41,731 nucleotides of DNA from Myxococcota bacterium (GTDB lineage Bacteria; Myxococcota_A; UBA9160; UBA4427), in assembly GCA_028278345.1 (NCBI GenBank), contig JANQEL010000078.1:1-41731 (forward strand). Reading direction: 5' to 3'. The notes under the pieces are model-generated. The model was given only the letters and a program-made list of their open reading frames with translations. It was not told the origin of the DNA and ran no database searches. Position numbers and translations under genes: made by a program. Positions 15,898 through 25,055 of the stretch are shown here, piece by piece (within the stretch, counting starts at the first letter, position 1; every line of letters starts with the position of its first letter).

Positions 15898-17712
15898 ATG
15901 AAGGGCGCGGAGAATCGATACGATCTCGATTCCGATTTCTGGAAAGCCTTTCGCGAACTTCCGGGAAGTCCGTATCGCTCGAGTGAGGATCTCTCGGGCT
16001 TGCGTTGCCTGCTCGTCCACCTGACCCGCCCCGGGGACTATTCGCGCAACGAGTATCCGCTGTCGCTCGGGCAGATGGCTTCGATCCTTCGCATGAACCA
16101 AGCGCAGGTCACGATCCGGATCGAAGACGCGCCCGAGTTCCGCAGCGACGACTACGCCGGATACGACGTGATCGCCTTCTATCCGATGGTCACCTTGCTG
16201 CCGCGGCTGCTCCTGTCGATCGAGGAGATCCGGCGCACGCTCCCCTCGGCGCGCATCGTCCTGTTCAATTCCGAACAGCATCAACACGAGAACCTGCTGG
16301 GTGTTCCCGCCGCCCCCGATTTCGCGCGCGAACTCGTCGAAGCCAACCCGGGGATCGACGCGATCCTCCTCGGCGAAGCCGAAGCCTCGTTCCTGGCGCT
16401 CTGCGAAGAGGTGGCTACGCGCCGCTTCGATCTTTCCCGCGTGCCCGCCTGCGTGTTTCGGGCTGACGACGGAAGCGTCGCTCGGTCTTCCGCACCCGCG
16501 CCGCCGATCGACTTCCGCACCCTGCCATTTCCCGCGCGCGACCGACTCGAAGCCGGGATCCTCGAAGGAGGGCGCAATCGCCTCTCGGCTCGCATACAGG
16601 GCAGCCGCGGATGTCTCGCCCGCTGCGCCTACTGCGTGGAGGGCACCAGCAATCGCGCGGGTGCGCTCTCGAAACCCTGGGCGGGTCGTTCGCGCGATGT
16701 CTTCCTCGACGAGATCGAGTTGCTGTCCCGGCGCTTCGGGGTCTGCTTCTTCAACGTGATCGATAGCTCGTTCGAGGACCCCGGGCGCGGCGGCATTCGT
16801 CGCATGGTCGGGTTCAGCGAAGGCGTGATCCAGCGCGGGATCGAGGCTTCGTTCAAGATCCACCTGCGCGGTGAGACCGTCCTCAAGCTCGAGTCCGATC
16901 AGCTGGCGACGATGAAGCAGGCCGGCATCGATGTCGTGATTATCGGCGCCGAGTCGGGCTTGACGAGCGAACTCGCGAGCTATCAGAAGATTGCGAGCGC
17001 CGAACAGACCCGGGAAGCCGTTGCACGCATGGACGCGGCGGGGCCCTTCTTCACCCTGCTTGGCCACATCATGTTCTCGCCGATCCTCGAACTCGAACAA
17101 CTCGGTGCCAAGCTCGACTATCTGCGTAGCCTCGGTCGCACCTGGGACTACCTGAACCTCGCCAACAACGTGCTCGTCTATCGCGGAACGACCTACCACG
17201 CGACCCTCGAGCGCCTGGGGCTCGCCGAGCCGGTGAAGTGGGGGGACGCCCTGGTCGGCTATCGCTACCGGGACGATCGCGTGGCCCGCGTGGCCGAGGG
17301 TATGGGTGCATTGAAGCGTCTCTGCCCGGAAGTGAGCGCACTGCAGAACCTCGTGTACGACACGTTCAATGTGCACGCGCGCTTCCACAACCCGATGAAC
17401 TCTGCACTGCGCGAACGCGAAGGCGCTTTCGAGGATTGGTGGGCGACCGCGTGCGAGGCTCGGGCGCGTCTGGGGTCGGCCTTCGAGGCGTACTTCACGG
17501 ATCTCGTGGACGAGGCGGGGGGAGGAGGGCGTGCAGAGGCCGCGTCCCTCGCGGCTGAAGTAAAGACCCTGCTGCACGACCAGCGCGAGTGCTTCACCGT
17601 GTTTCGCGGCGACCTCGAGGGCCACGGCCTCGATACCACGGGTCTCTTCCTGCAGACCTGGCTCTCGCTGATCAATACGGAGGTGAACAGCGCTCGTGGC
17701 CGGATCCGCTGA
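15898..17712 (+). CDS. B12-binding-type radical SAM protein
   Basis: The product is 604 aa. Residues ~35-200 look like the N-terminal cobalamin-binding-type Rossmann domain of class B radical SAM proteins (IAFYPMVTLLP, ILLGEAEASF), although a clear D-x-H-x-x-G lower cobalamin ligand is not seen. Cys239, Cys243 and Cys246 (GCLARCAYC) form the SAM cluster motif. Later segments such as VVIIGAESG and LLGHIMFSP fit the radical SAM barrel. The C-terminal ~150 residues are helical and unassigned. The substrate is unknown. It is preceded by a 127-bp gap and overlaps the Old Yellow Enzyme-like gene by 17 bp, so they share an operon with the GT9 gene. Confidence 0.83.
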   Translation: MKGAENRYDLDSDFWKAFRELPGSPYRSSEDLSGLRCLLVHLTRPGDYSRNEYPLSLGQMASILRMNQAQVTIRIEDAPEFRSDDYAGYDVIAFYPMVTLLPRLLLSIEEIRRTLPSARIVLFNSEQHQHENLLGVPAAPDFARELVEANPGIDAILLGEAEASFLALCEEVATRRFDLSRVPACVFRADDGSVARSSAPAPPIDFRTLPFPARDRLEAGILEGGRNRLSARIQGSRGCLARCAYCVEGTSNRAGALSKPWAGRSRDVFLDEIELLSRRFGVCFFNVIDSSFEDPGRGGIRRMVGFSEGVIQRGIEASFKIHLRGETVLKLESDQLATMKQAGIDVVIIGAESGLTSELASYQKIASAEQTREAVARMDAAGPFFTLLGHIMFSPILELEQLGAKLDYLRSLGRTWDYLNLANNVLVYRGTTYHATLERLGLAEPVKWGDALVGYRYRDDRVARVAEGMGALKRLCPEVSALQNLVYDTFNVHARFHNPMNSALREREGAFEDWWATACEARARLGSAFEAYFTDLVDEAGGGGRAEAASLAAEVKTLLHDQRECFTVFRGDLEGHGLDTTGLFLQTWLSLINTEVNSARGRIR

Positions 17713-18835
17713 ACGCTGGCGCGAGCCGGGGATGCTCGGCGGGGTGCGGGTGAAGAATCGCATCGTCTATCCACCCCTTTCGGGGAATTGCGCGCGCGTG
17801 GATGGCGGCGTGAGCCCGGACATCCTCTCCCTCTACCGACGCATCGCGAAGGGCGGCTGTGGAGTGACCGTGGTGAGCGGAGCAGCGGTGAGTAACGAAG
17901 GGAAGGGATCGGATCGCACCCTCTGTCTGTACGATCGCGAGCGTCACCTCGCCGGCTATGCACGACTGGCCGCGATGGTTCGTCGCGAGGACTGCTTCGC
18001 GGCCCTCCAGCTCATGCACGTCGGCGGGCAGGGCAATCCGAACTACATGGGTGGCGTTCCGGTTTCTCCATCGGGGGGGCATTGCTCGGCCACGGGTTTC
18101 GATTCGCGTGCGCTTACGCGAGAGGAGACCCGGGTGATCCGCGACGACTTCGTCCACGCGGCCGTGCTGGCGAGCGAGGCGGGCTTCGACGCAGTCGAGC
18201 TTCACCTGGCCCACGGCTACCTGTTGCACGAATTCCTCTCGCGCCATTCGAATCGACGCGAGGACGAGTACGGAGGCGACCTCGATGGACGCGTGCTTCT
18301 GGTGTCGGAGATCGTCAGCGGAATCCGCGAGGCCGCGCCCGACCTGATCATCGGCGCGCGGGTGTCGGGGCACGACTACCTCGCCGATGGTCTCGGTCCA
18401 GCGGACAACCGCGAGCTATTGCCGCGTCTCGAAGCGGCGGGCATCGCCTGGTTCAGCGTCACCGCCGGGGTGTACGAGACGAGCGAGATCAAGCATCGCG
18501 AGATGAAGGCGGGACGCTTCTTCGATCTTGCCCGGGGTATCCGTTCGATGGTTCGGTCGCCCGTCATTGGCGTGGGGAAGGTGCTCGACATCGAAGCCGC
18601 CGAGGCGCATCTCGCTGCCGGCGATTGTGACTTCGTCGCCATGGGGCGCGCGCTGCTCGCCGATCCCGATCTCGTCGTGAAGGTGCAGCAGGGTCGCCCG
18701 CACGATCGTTGTATCGAGTGCCACCGCTGCATGTATCACCGGCTCGGCCGCCAGGACCTCTACTGCCCGGTGCTGGAAGGAACGAATGTCCCCGCCCCGA
18801 TCGAGGCGCCGTCGTGCGAATCCGCCGTCTCGTAG
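17696..18835 (+). CDS. NADH:flavin oxidoreductase, Old Yellow Enzyme family with C-terminal Cys cluster
   Basis: The product is 379 aa starting at GTG 17696, overlapping the radical SAM gene by 17 bp. An FMN-binding TIM barrel is indicated by KNRIVYPPL near the N-terminus, VELHLAHGYLLHEFLS with NRREDEYGG (the classic OYE active-site and FMN block), and DFVAMGRALLADP (phosphate-binding). C-terminal CIECHRC plus a later Cys (DLYC) matches the [4Fe-4S] site of the 2,4-dienoyl-CoA reductase branch, but the extra C-terminal NADPH/FAD domain of that branch is absent. It probably reduces an activated C=C bond. Context suggests work on a glycan or lipid precursor rather than fatty acid oxidation. Confidence 0.88.
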   Translation: MAGSAERWREPGMLGGVRVKNRIVYPPLSGNCARVDGGVSPDILSLYRRIAKGGCGVTVVSGAAVSNEGKGSDRTLCLYDRERHLAGYARLAAMVRREDCFAALQLMHVGGQGNPNYMGGVPVSPSGGHCSATGFDSRALTREETRVIRDDFVHAAVLASEAGFDAVELHLAHGYLLHEFLSRHSNRREDEYGGDLDGRVLLVSEIVSGIREAAPDLIIGARVSGHDYLADGLGPADNRELLPRLEAAGIAWFSVTAGVYETSEIKHREMKAGRFFDLARGIRSMVRSPVIGVGKVLDIEAAEAHLAAGDCDFVAMGRALLADPDLVVKVQQGRPHDRCIECHRCMYHRLGRQDLYCPVLEGTNVPAPIEAPSCESAVS

Positions 18836-19752
18836 TCCGCACGAGTCGCAGCCGGCTGGCGGATGGAAGCTTCAAGAGCAACCTGGGCGATCTGCTTCGC
18901 GCCTCCGTGCTCGATCGCTGTCTTCCACGCAACGCCATGTGGTTGACTGACGAAGCGGGGTTGCGCCTGCTCGGCGCGTTCGTCGACCCGGCGCGCATTC
19001 GCGTGCTCGAAGAGCTGGACGAACCTCTGGAACTCGCGCCCGGAGCCGAGATCTACCAACTCGACGATCATGCCACCGCCGCGCGCTTCATCCGAGGCGA
19101 GCACCTGGTATGGCGTGGCTTCATCCCCGAGGCCGACGGGCGCGTGGTTCCCGCGAACGACCGGATCGCCGGCATCCTTTCATATCGCGAGCCCGGAAAC
19201 GGGGACCTTTCCTGGCAACAGAGTCTGGTCGAGGGGCTCGGCTTCGAATGGCGCAGACAGGACTATCCCGAACCCCGCCTGCAGATCGAGCGTGGCTTCG
19301 ATGTCGGTCTGAACCACCAGGTCCACCCCGAGTGGAAGACCAAGCATTGGGACATCGCGTGCTGGCGCGCACTCGCGGCATCCCTCACGCCGATGCGGAG
19401 TGTGAGCTGGCAGCAGGGGATGTCGGATATCCAGGTCTACCTGCGCTGGCTGGCGCGCTGTCGCGTGGTCGTGACCACCGACAGCCTGGGGCTCCACCTG
19501 GCGTCGGCACTCGGCTGTCACGTGGTCGCGATCACCGGGCCGACCGAGAGCCGGGAATTCAGCTACGGGCGCGTGCGCGCGGTGCGACCCGGTGCGCGCG
19601 CGTGTGCGCCCTGTCACGCGCCGACGTGCGGGGCGGGACTCTCGACCTGCCTCGACGAAATCTCACCGCGATCCGTGAAGCTCTTCGTCGACGACGCGCT
19701 CGCCTGCTCGACGCTCCCCCGCGTGAGCAATGGGTCGACGACGCACGCGTAG
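18814..19752 (+). CDS. Glycosyltransferase family 9 (heptosyltransferase-like)
   Basis: The product is 312 aa from GTG at 18814, overlapping the OYE gene by 22 bp. The N-terminus VVRTSRSRLADGSFKSNLGDLL and the C-terminal half TTDSLGLHLASALGCHVVAITGPT are typical of the ADP-heptose:LPS heptosyltransferase fold (GT-B). The C-terminal cysteine-rich stretch CAPCHAPTCGAGLSTC is also common in that family. It probably adds a sugar to a lipid-linked or LPS-type acceptor at the inner membrane. The 3' end overlaps the convergent TPR-glycosyltransferase gene by 139 bp, an unusually long tail-to-tail overlap for two apparently intact genes. Confidence 0.83.
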   Translation: MRIRRLVVRTSRSRLADGSFKSNLGDLLRASVLDRCLPRNAMWLTDEAGLRLLGAFVDPARIRVLEELDEPLELAPGAEIYQLDDHATAARFIRGEHLVWRGFIPEADGRVVPANDRIAGILSYREPGNGDLSWQQSLVEGLGFEWRRQDYPEPRLQIERGFDVGLNHQVHPEWKTKHWDIACWRALAASLTPMRSVSWQQGMSDIQVYLRWLARCRVVVTTDSLGLHLASALGCHVVAITGPTESREFSYGRVRAVRPGARACAPCHAPTCGAGLSTCLDEISPRSVKLFVDDALACSTLPRVSNGSTTHA

Positions 19753-21431
19753 AAGGCTTCGAGGCGATGGGCGTGGCGCGAGATCGCGAGCGCGCGTCGC
19801 AGGGCTGCGTAGTGCCCGCGGTCGTGTAGCGCGGGGCGCCGCAACCCTTCCCAGAACTCCGCCGTCTCCATCGCGCGGCGATGGGCCGTGACGCCGAAGC
19901 CGCGGCGTTCGGCCCAGCGCATCGAGCCGTATTCGCGAGCGCCGACGATCGGCACGCCGGCTTCGACCGAATCGAAGATGCGGTTGCACGAGCACAGCTC
20001 GAGGTTTGCGCGACTCCAACCGAGATGGGTCCAGGGTTCGGCCGAGGTGCGGGGCACGAGGAGTTGGGCATCGTACTGCGCGAGCTCCGAGATCCAGTGC
20101 TCGGGCGGCACCGATTCGTGGATGTGGAGGCGGGGATTGCTCCGCGCGTGTTCTGCATAGCCATCGAGGATGCCCGGCGTCGCGAAGTTGTGGGCATAGA
20201 CGTGGACGTGGGCGCCGTGGCGATTGGCGAGCTTCACCATCCACATGATGGCGGCTTCGTGCTGGGTCCAGGAGCGCTTGTTGATCCCGCCGCCATGGAC
20301 GAGGTGAAGGGCATTGGGGTCGCTTTGCCGGAGTTTCAGGGTCGAGGTGCTGGCCACGGGCGCGCCCGCGCCCGAGAGATAGTCGGGGAAGAAGAGCAAC
20401 GGCACGTCGAAGCGAACCGGGAAGTGGCGCTTCACGTGCTGCAGTCGCAGATCGCGGCATACGATGCCGTCCACTGACTCGATGCAGTAGCGCTCGAGCC
20501 GCGCCTGCTCTGCGAAACGCAGGGCTTCGAGTTGTTCGTCGCTGAACATGCCCGAGAGGGGGTCGTAGATGTCGAGGACAATCGGGCCGGGCTTGCGCTG
20601 CAGCACTCGGGCGAGGGTCCTGTAGTCCTTGTAGATGAAGTAGTGGCCGGCGCGGTAGCGCCCGTCCCGTTGCAGGGAGATCAGATCGTCGGCCCGGCCG
20701 AAGCGATGGACCGCATCGAAGCCGGCGTTCGCGTCGACGTAGGGCAGGGCCCGTTCTTCGGGGATGGCGAGGTCGACCGTGAATCCCCGCGCGCGCATCG
20801 CCTGGGCGAGCTTCCATTCGCGGGCGATCGGGCGCTCGGAGACGAAGAGAAGACGATTCGACTCGGGGTGTGCCGCGGCACAGGGGACGGGGTCGCGCTG
20901 CAGCACCCGATCGTCGAAGTCGTGGCGTGTAACGAGATCGCGGTAGCGCTCGAAGAGCGCCGCGTCGGCCTCGAAAGCGTCGGGGAGCCAGGTGATCGCG
21001 CGCCGGGCCTGTTCGAGGAACTCACCTGTTCGTCCGGCCTCGAGCAAGGCTCGAGCCAGGGCCGAGAACGCCGCCGCCCGCGTCGGGTCGAGGCGCAGGG
21101 CGGCGCGCTGGCACGCCATCGCCTCCTCGCGCTCGCCGAGGAGGTCGGCGACGAAGCCCAGGGCCTCGAAGAGATCCGCATCGGGCCTACAGACCGCGAT
21201 GGCTTCGCGAAGCACCTCGTAGGCTTCACGGGTCTCGCCGAGTTCGTGCAGTGCGTGGGCCAGCACGAGGCGGGCCAGGGGACGCGGTTGGTGGAGCAGC
21301 TTGCGCGCTTCCTCGGCAGCGCGAGCGAACTCGCCATCCTTCAGGATCGCAATGCAGCGCCACTCGTGGCCGTGCCGCGGATGGATCGTACGTCCGAAGA
21401 TCGGGGGAAGCGAGTTCGGGCTTCGGTTCAC
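19614..21431 (-). CDS. TPR-containing glycosyltransferase (GT4-like C-terminus)
   Basis: The product is about 605 aa from GTG at 21431; the GTGA overlaps the radical SAM stop, which decides the start. Residues ~20-150 are TPR-like helices (ARLVLAHALHELGETREAYEVL, AMACQRAALRLDPTRAAAF). Then comes a GT-B fold: LLFVSERPIAREWKLAQAM as the N-terminal Rossmann part, and LVHGGGINKRSW, HVHVYAHNF and SVEAGVPIVGAREYGS as the C-terminal donor-binding part. It likely transfers a sugar from an NDP donor; the TPR part may bind a protein acceptor or a partner (inference). It is the last gene of a minus-strand run starting with paralogue C and the Maf-like gene. Confidence 0.8.
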   Translation of the reverse strand: MNRSPNSLPPIFGRTIHPRHGHEWRCIAILKDGEFARAAEEARKLLHQPRPLARLVLAHALHELGETREAYEVLREAIAVCRPDADLFEALGFVADLLGEREEAMACQRAALRLDPTRAAAFSALARALLEAGRTGEFLEQARRAITWLPDAFEADAALFERYRDLVTRHDFDDRVLQRDPVPCAAAHPESNRLLFVSERPIAREWKLAQAMRARGFTVDLAIPEERALPYVDANAGFDAVHRFGRADDLISLQRDGRYRAGHYFIYKDYRTLARVLQRKPGPIVLDIYDPLSGMFSDEQLEALRFAEQARLERYCIESVDGIVCRDLRLQHVKRHFPVRFDVPLLFFPDYLSGAGAPVASTSTLKLRQSDPNALHLVHGGGINKRSWTQHEAAIMWMVKLANRHGAHVHVYAHNFATPGILDGYAEHARSNPRLHIHESVPPEHWISELAQYDAQLLVPRTSAEPWTHLGWSRANLELCSCNRIFDSVEAGVPIVGAREYGSMRWAERRGFGVTAHRRAMETAEFWEGLRRPALHDRGHYAALRRALAISRHAHRLEAFYACVVDPLLTRGSVEQASASSTKSFTDRGEISSRQVESPAPHVGA

Positions 21432-23392
21432 GGTGTCGTGGACGGGGAGGGCGGGCCCGGTTGGCGCGACTTCGAGGACGTGCTCCTCGGGCGATGCTGC
21501 AAAGCGATGCTTCCCTCGCCCTTGTTTGCGAACGGCATCGCCTCGATCACCTCGAGTTCGTTTCGCACGAGCTCCGCACCGAAGGTGTCGCCCTGGCGAT
21601 CGAGAAGCTCGGCCCACTCGCGCTTCCACTCGAGCACGTTGCAGCGCAGGCGCACGGCACGCGTCAGCTGACTTGCGTGCTTCTCTTCCCAGCCGAAGGC
21701 CCTGGCGAGTCGCGACGAGCGATAGATCGCATCGGCGTGCTGCCGGCCCGAATCGACGTAGGTCTGGATGAAGTCCTTGTAGGCATCTCGCAGATCTCCC
21801 GAGCGCTGTTTCTCGATCGCCTGCTCGTAGAGGGCCGTGATCTCGGGTGGATGTTCGAGGATGTCCTGCTTCGAGACGTAGAAGCGCAGCTTGCACGACT
21901 GACAGGCGACCTGCCCCTTGGGCACGTTGAAGACGGCGTCGTACATCGTGGCCGAGAGATCGCGGTAGTGGACGTCGTCCCCGCAGTGGGGGCATTGCAT
22001 CGCCACGTCGAAGAGGGTGGTGCTCGGGTCCTGGGGCGCGGGATGACTCTCCTTTGAGATGAAGGAACCGAACACCCCCGAAAGACGCCCGTAGTCCCTC
22101 ACCAGGCGCTCCATCTCTACGAAGTCCTCGTCGGGCATCTTCGTGATGTTGATCGGCGGGCAACCTTCCTTCAGGAACTCCAGGCGATCGGGCACCTTGC
22201 CGGTCTCGAGGGCGTCCATGTAGATGGGCGTGCCCGGGTAGATCTGTACGAGGAAGATGTTGATCGAGTACTGGGGATGCCTCGACCACCAGCGGAGCGT
22301 GTTCTTCGCCGAGTCGAGGGTCTCCGCGGGATCACCGAAGATGAAGTTGCCCTGCAGGCCGATCTTCGCCTCATAGGTGAGTTCGAGGGCGCGGTCGATG
22401 CCTTCGGCGGTGATGTACTTCTTCATGCTCGAGAGCACGCCGTCGTCGTGGCTCTCGAGGCCGTAGGAGATCGCGTAGCAGCCCGAGTCCTTCATCAGTT
22501 GCAGGAGCTCGCGGTCGACCAGGTCGACGCGGATCTGCACGATCCAGTGCACATCGTAGGGCTTGATGCGTTCGCAGAACTCGATCAGCCGCTCGCGCTT
22601 CACGGCGAAGAGTTCGTCGAGCACACCGAGGATGTTCACCTCGTAGTGGTTCAGCAGGTAGTCGATCTCGGCGAAGAGGTCGTCGAGGCTGCGCTCGCGA
22701 TACTTCCGTCCGATCGGGTGGTAACAGAAGGTGCATGCGTAGGGACACGAGCGCGACGACACCACCGCGAAGTAGCGCGGGTTGTTGACGACGCTCATGT
22801 AGCGCGCGTTGGTCTTCTCCTGCTGCACCGCGAAGTACTTCTCGAGGTCGATCCCCTCGTAGTCGGGCCAGGGCAGGGCGTCGAGGTCTTCGATCGCGGT
22901 GCGCGCCTTCGTTCGCTTGCACTCCTCTCCCTGCCAGTAGACGAGGCCGTCGATCGCCTCGATGTCCTCGGGCCGCGAGCCGGCTTCGATGGCGCGAGCC
23001 AACTCGAGCATGGTCTCTTCGCCCTCGCTGATGACGCCGTAGTCGGCTCCGAAGTCGCGCATCACGAGTTCGGGTTCGCTCGAGAAGAAACCGCCGCCCA
23101 GCACTGTCACGACCTCGGGGGCGGCGCTGGTGACCGCGTCGTAGACCTCCTTGATGTACTCGTAGTGGACCGAGAGGCCTCCGGTACAGAAGACGTCGGG
23201 GGTGAACTCGGCGAGTTTGCTCTCGACCGCGGCGTCGATCTCATCCTGGCAGTGGTTGAGATTCACGTATGCGACGCGATGCCCCGCCGCCTTCAGGCTA
23301 CCACCGATGTAGGCGAGGCCCATGGGGAAGACGTACTGGGCGTCCACGCGACGTCCAAAGCGTGGAATCGCAATCAGGAAGTTCAATGACAT
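21428..23392 (-). CDS. B12-binding radical SAM protein with zinc-ribbon and helical C-terminus
   Basis: The product is 654 aa from ATG at 23392, with GAGGTC about eight bases upstream. The N-terminal B12-binding-type domain shows PMGLAYIGGSLKAAGHRV and VTVLGGGFFSSEPE, ending in ISEGEETMLEL. Radical SAM cysteines are Cys216, Cys220 and Cys223 (CPYACTFC). After the barrel come two CxxC pairs (CPHC and CQSC) that look like a zinc ribbon, then TPR-like helices (ALYEQAIEKQRSGDLRDAYKDF). The family includes methyltransferases and cyclases acting on diverse substrates. Its stop overlaps the TPR-glycosyltransferase start (GTGA), implying stoichiometric synthesis and probably a shared glycan or protein target. 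Confidence 0.85.
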   Translation of the reverse strand: MSLNFLIAIPRFGRRVDAQYVFPMGLAYIGGSLKAAGHRVAYVNLNHCQDEIDAAVESKLAEFTPDVFCTGGLSVHYEYIKEVYDAVTSAAPEVVTVLGGGFFSSEPELVMRDFGADYGVISEGEETMLELARAIEAGSRPEDIEAIDGLVYWQGEECKRTKARTAIEDLDALPWPDYEGIDLEKYFAVQQEKTNARYMSVVNNPRYFAVVSSRSCPYACTFCYHPIGRKYRERSLDDLFAEIDYLLNHYEVNILGVLDELFAVKRERLIEFCERIKPYDVHWIVQIRVDLVDRELLQLMKDSGCYAISYGLESHDDGVLSSMKKYITAEGIDRALELTYEAKIGLQGNFIFGDPAETLDSAKNTLRWWSRHPQYSINIFLVQIYPGTPIYMDALETGKVPDRLEFLKEGCPPINITKMPDEDFVEMERLVRDYGRLSGVFGSFISKESHPAPQDPSTTLFDVAMQCPHCGDDVHYRDLSATMYDAVFNVPKGQVACQSCKLRFYVSKQDILEHPPEITALYEQAIEKQRSGDLRDAYKDFIQTYVDSGRQHADAIYRSSRLARAFGWEEKHASQLTRAVRLRCNVLEWKREWAELLDRQGDTFGAELVRNELEVIEAMPFANKGEGSIALQHRPRSTSSKSRQPGPPSPSTTP

Positions 23393-23477
23393 CGCGTGCG
23401 ACCTCGATCGATGGAAAGAAGGAAGGTTTCGAAGCACGCTTGCGTGTGTGCTGCGTCTTCGTTGCGATCTTCGGAAT

Positions 23478-25055
23478 TCAGGCGCGCGGGCTGGATCGGG
23501 AAAAGTCTGGATTCGACTTTCGGCGCGCGACTTCGAAGCGTTCGATGCGAACGTCGAGCCAGGCGCGAAGCGCAGCACACTCGTCCTGTAGTGCTGAAAT
23601 CGAAAGGGGAACGAGATCGGGAGGCGTGTTCTCGCTGGCCGGCGCGGCCGCTTGCGAGAACGCATTCGGGTTCGTACGCGTTTCGCGTTCGAGATCGCGC
23701 ACGAGCTTGCGCAACAGGGCGAGTCGCTCGGGCACCATGCAGAAGGGACTGGCTGGAGTCTCGCAGTAAGGAAGGGGCCGGAGTACGTTCGCGAGTTCCG
23801 CCTCGTCGATCGTCTGGCAGCCGCGGATCGGAAGTCCCGCACCCACGCGGAAGAACTCGCTGCCCTCTTCGCTGGCGCGCGCACATGCGTCGTCGAGGTA
23901 GCGCGCGCCGTGGAAGTAATGGGAGTTGGTCGCGACGATCTGCCCAGCCTGGTTTCGCGTCTGGAAGCGATCGCGATAGCGCGGGTCGTCGCTGTCGAAA
24001 TCGACCCCGGCGAAGACGAAGCGCCGCGCTCCCATCGATCGGGCGAGCCACCAGGCCGTTTCCGACACCGTGATGAAGGGCTCGTCGATCTCTTCGATGC
24101 CCATGGCCCGCCAGGCGAGTGAGGCCAGGCTCGGTGCCCGCAGGTGGAAGTGGGTCACGCGTTCGAGAAAACGCTTGGCCATGCCGGGGTGGCTCTGGGT
24201 GTCGAGGAGCAGGGTGTCGAAGGGGGCGTCCTCGGGCGCGCCGGAGAGGGCAAAGAGGTCCTGAGGATCGGGAGAAACGACATAGTGAGCGCGCACGCCG
24301 GCGCGATGCAGGCGTTCGAGGGCCTGGGGGCAGGCGAAGATCACGCCGCCGCGATGGGCCGTCAGGACGGGGATCGCCTCGTCGAGGGATGGCCCGCCCG
24401 AGGCGATGATCGCCGTCTGTCCGGTGAGGGTTCCCGCGAGGCTGTCGACCGTCGGTCGAAAGGTCAGACGCCGCAGCACGCGCAGGTCGCGCAGGGTGAT
24501 GTCGATCTCGTCGAATGATCGACGTGCTCCCGAGCCTCGCCTCCGCCGCAGGCGTTCGAGAACGCGGCGCACCTCGTAGCGGGCGACGTGTTCGTAGCCC
24601 GGATGGACGGTGAGGTGGGACCGCAGCTCTCGCGAACCCAACCCGTCGAGCGCGCGGTCGAGTTCATCGGAGGTGTGCACCACTTCGACGAAGTCGTGCG
24701 AAGCGATGGAGTGACCGAGCCGTGAGACCGCTTCGGAGATCTCGGGAAAGGGTTCGTAGACGAGAATCGATTTCGCCGGCGTCGCTGCGAGCGCGGCGGC
24801 GATCGCGCGCACGATATAGCCGAGCCCACTGCCCATCAGGATCAACACACTCGATCGCGAGCGCGTGAGTTCTTCACAGATGCCACGCGCGGTGGTTTCG
24901 GCCTCGCGCTCGGGGTCGTAGCGACTGTGGACGAAGCGTCCGCCCAGTTTCATCGTGGCTGCGCCGCGGCGCGATGCTTCGACCGACCAGTCGACCTCGG
25001 CGACACCGTACGCGGTCGCCGTACCGCTGCGCTCCAAAGTGTTCCCGCTGTTCAT
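23478..25055 (-). CDS. Maf-like (MAF_flag10/DUF115) glycosyltransferase, flagellin glycosylation type
   Basis: The product is 525 aa. SVLILMGSGLGYIVRA (about 70-84) and the diagnostic TAIIASGGPSLDEAIPVL (about 214-231) match motility accessory factor proteins. YVVSPDPQDLF and the later FVFAGVDFD with TRNQAGQIV fit the same MptE-like core. In Campylobacter, Aeromonas, Magnetospirillum and Clostridium relatives, Maf proteins attach nonulosonic acids such as pseudaminic or legionaminic acid to flagellin in the cytoplasm (family knowledge). Its start ATGA overlaps the stop of GT29-like paralogue C, tying it to a candidate sialyltransferase. No flagellin gene is in the window, so the acceptor is not shown. 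Confidence 0.82.
   Translation of the reverse strand: MNSGNTLERSGTATAYGVAEVDWSVEASRRGAATMKLGGRFVHSRYDPEREAETTARGICEELTRSRSSVLILMGSGLGYIVRAIAAALAATPAKSILVYEPFPEISEAVSRLGHSIASHDFVEVVHTSDELDRALDGLGSRELRSHLTVHPGYEHVARYEVRRVLERLRRRRGSGARRSFDEIDITLRDLRVLRRLTFRPTVDSLAGTLTGQTAIIASGGPSLDEAIPVLTAHRGGVIFACPQALERLHRAGVRAHYVVSPDPQDLFALSGAPEDAPFDTLLLDTQSHPGMAKRFLERVTHFHLRAPSLASLAWRAMGIEEIDEPFITVSETAWWLARSMGARRFVFAGVDFDSDDPRYRDRFQTRNQAGQIVATNSHYFHGARYLDDACARASEEGSEFFRVGAGLPIRGCQTIDEAELANVLRPLPYCETPASPFCMVPERLALLRKLVRDLERETRTNPNAFSQAAAPASENTPPDLVPLSISALQDECAALRAWLDVRIERFEVARRKSNPDFSRSSPRA

Noticed and set aside
15586..17763. 725-codon open frame antisense to the radical SAM gene
   Set aside because: Composition is that of a shadow frame; the plus-strand protein has a clear CxxxCxxC motif and overlapping operon partner.
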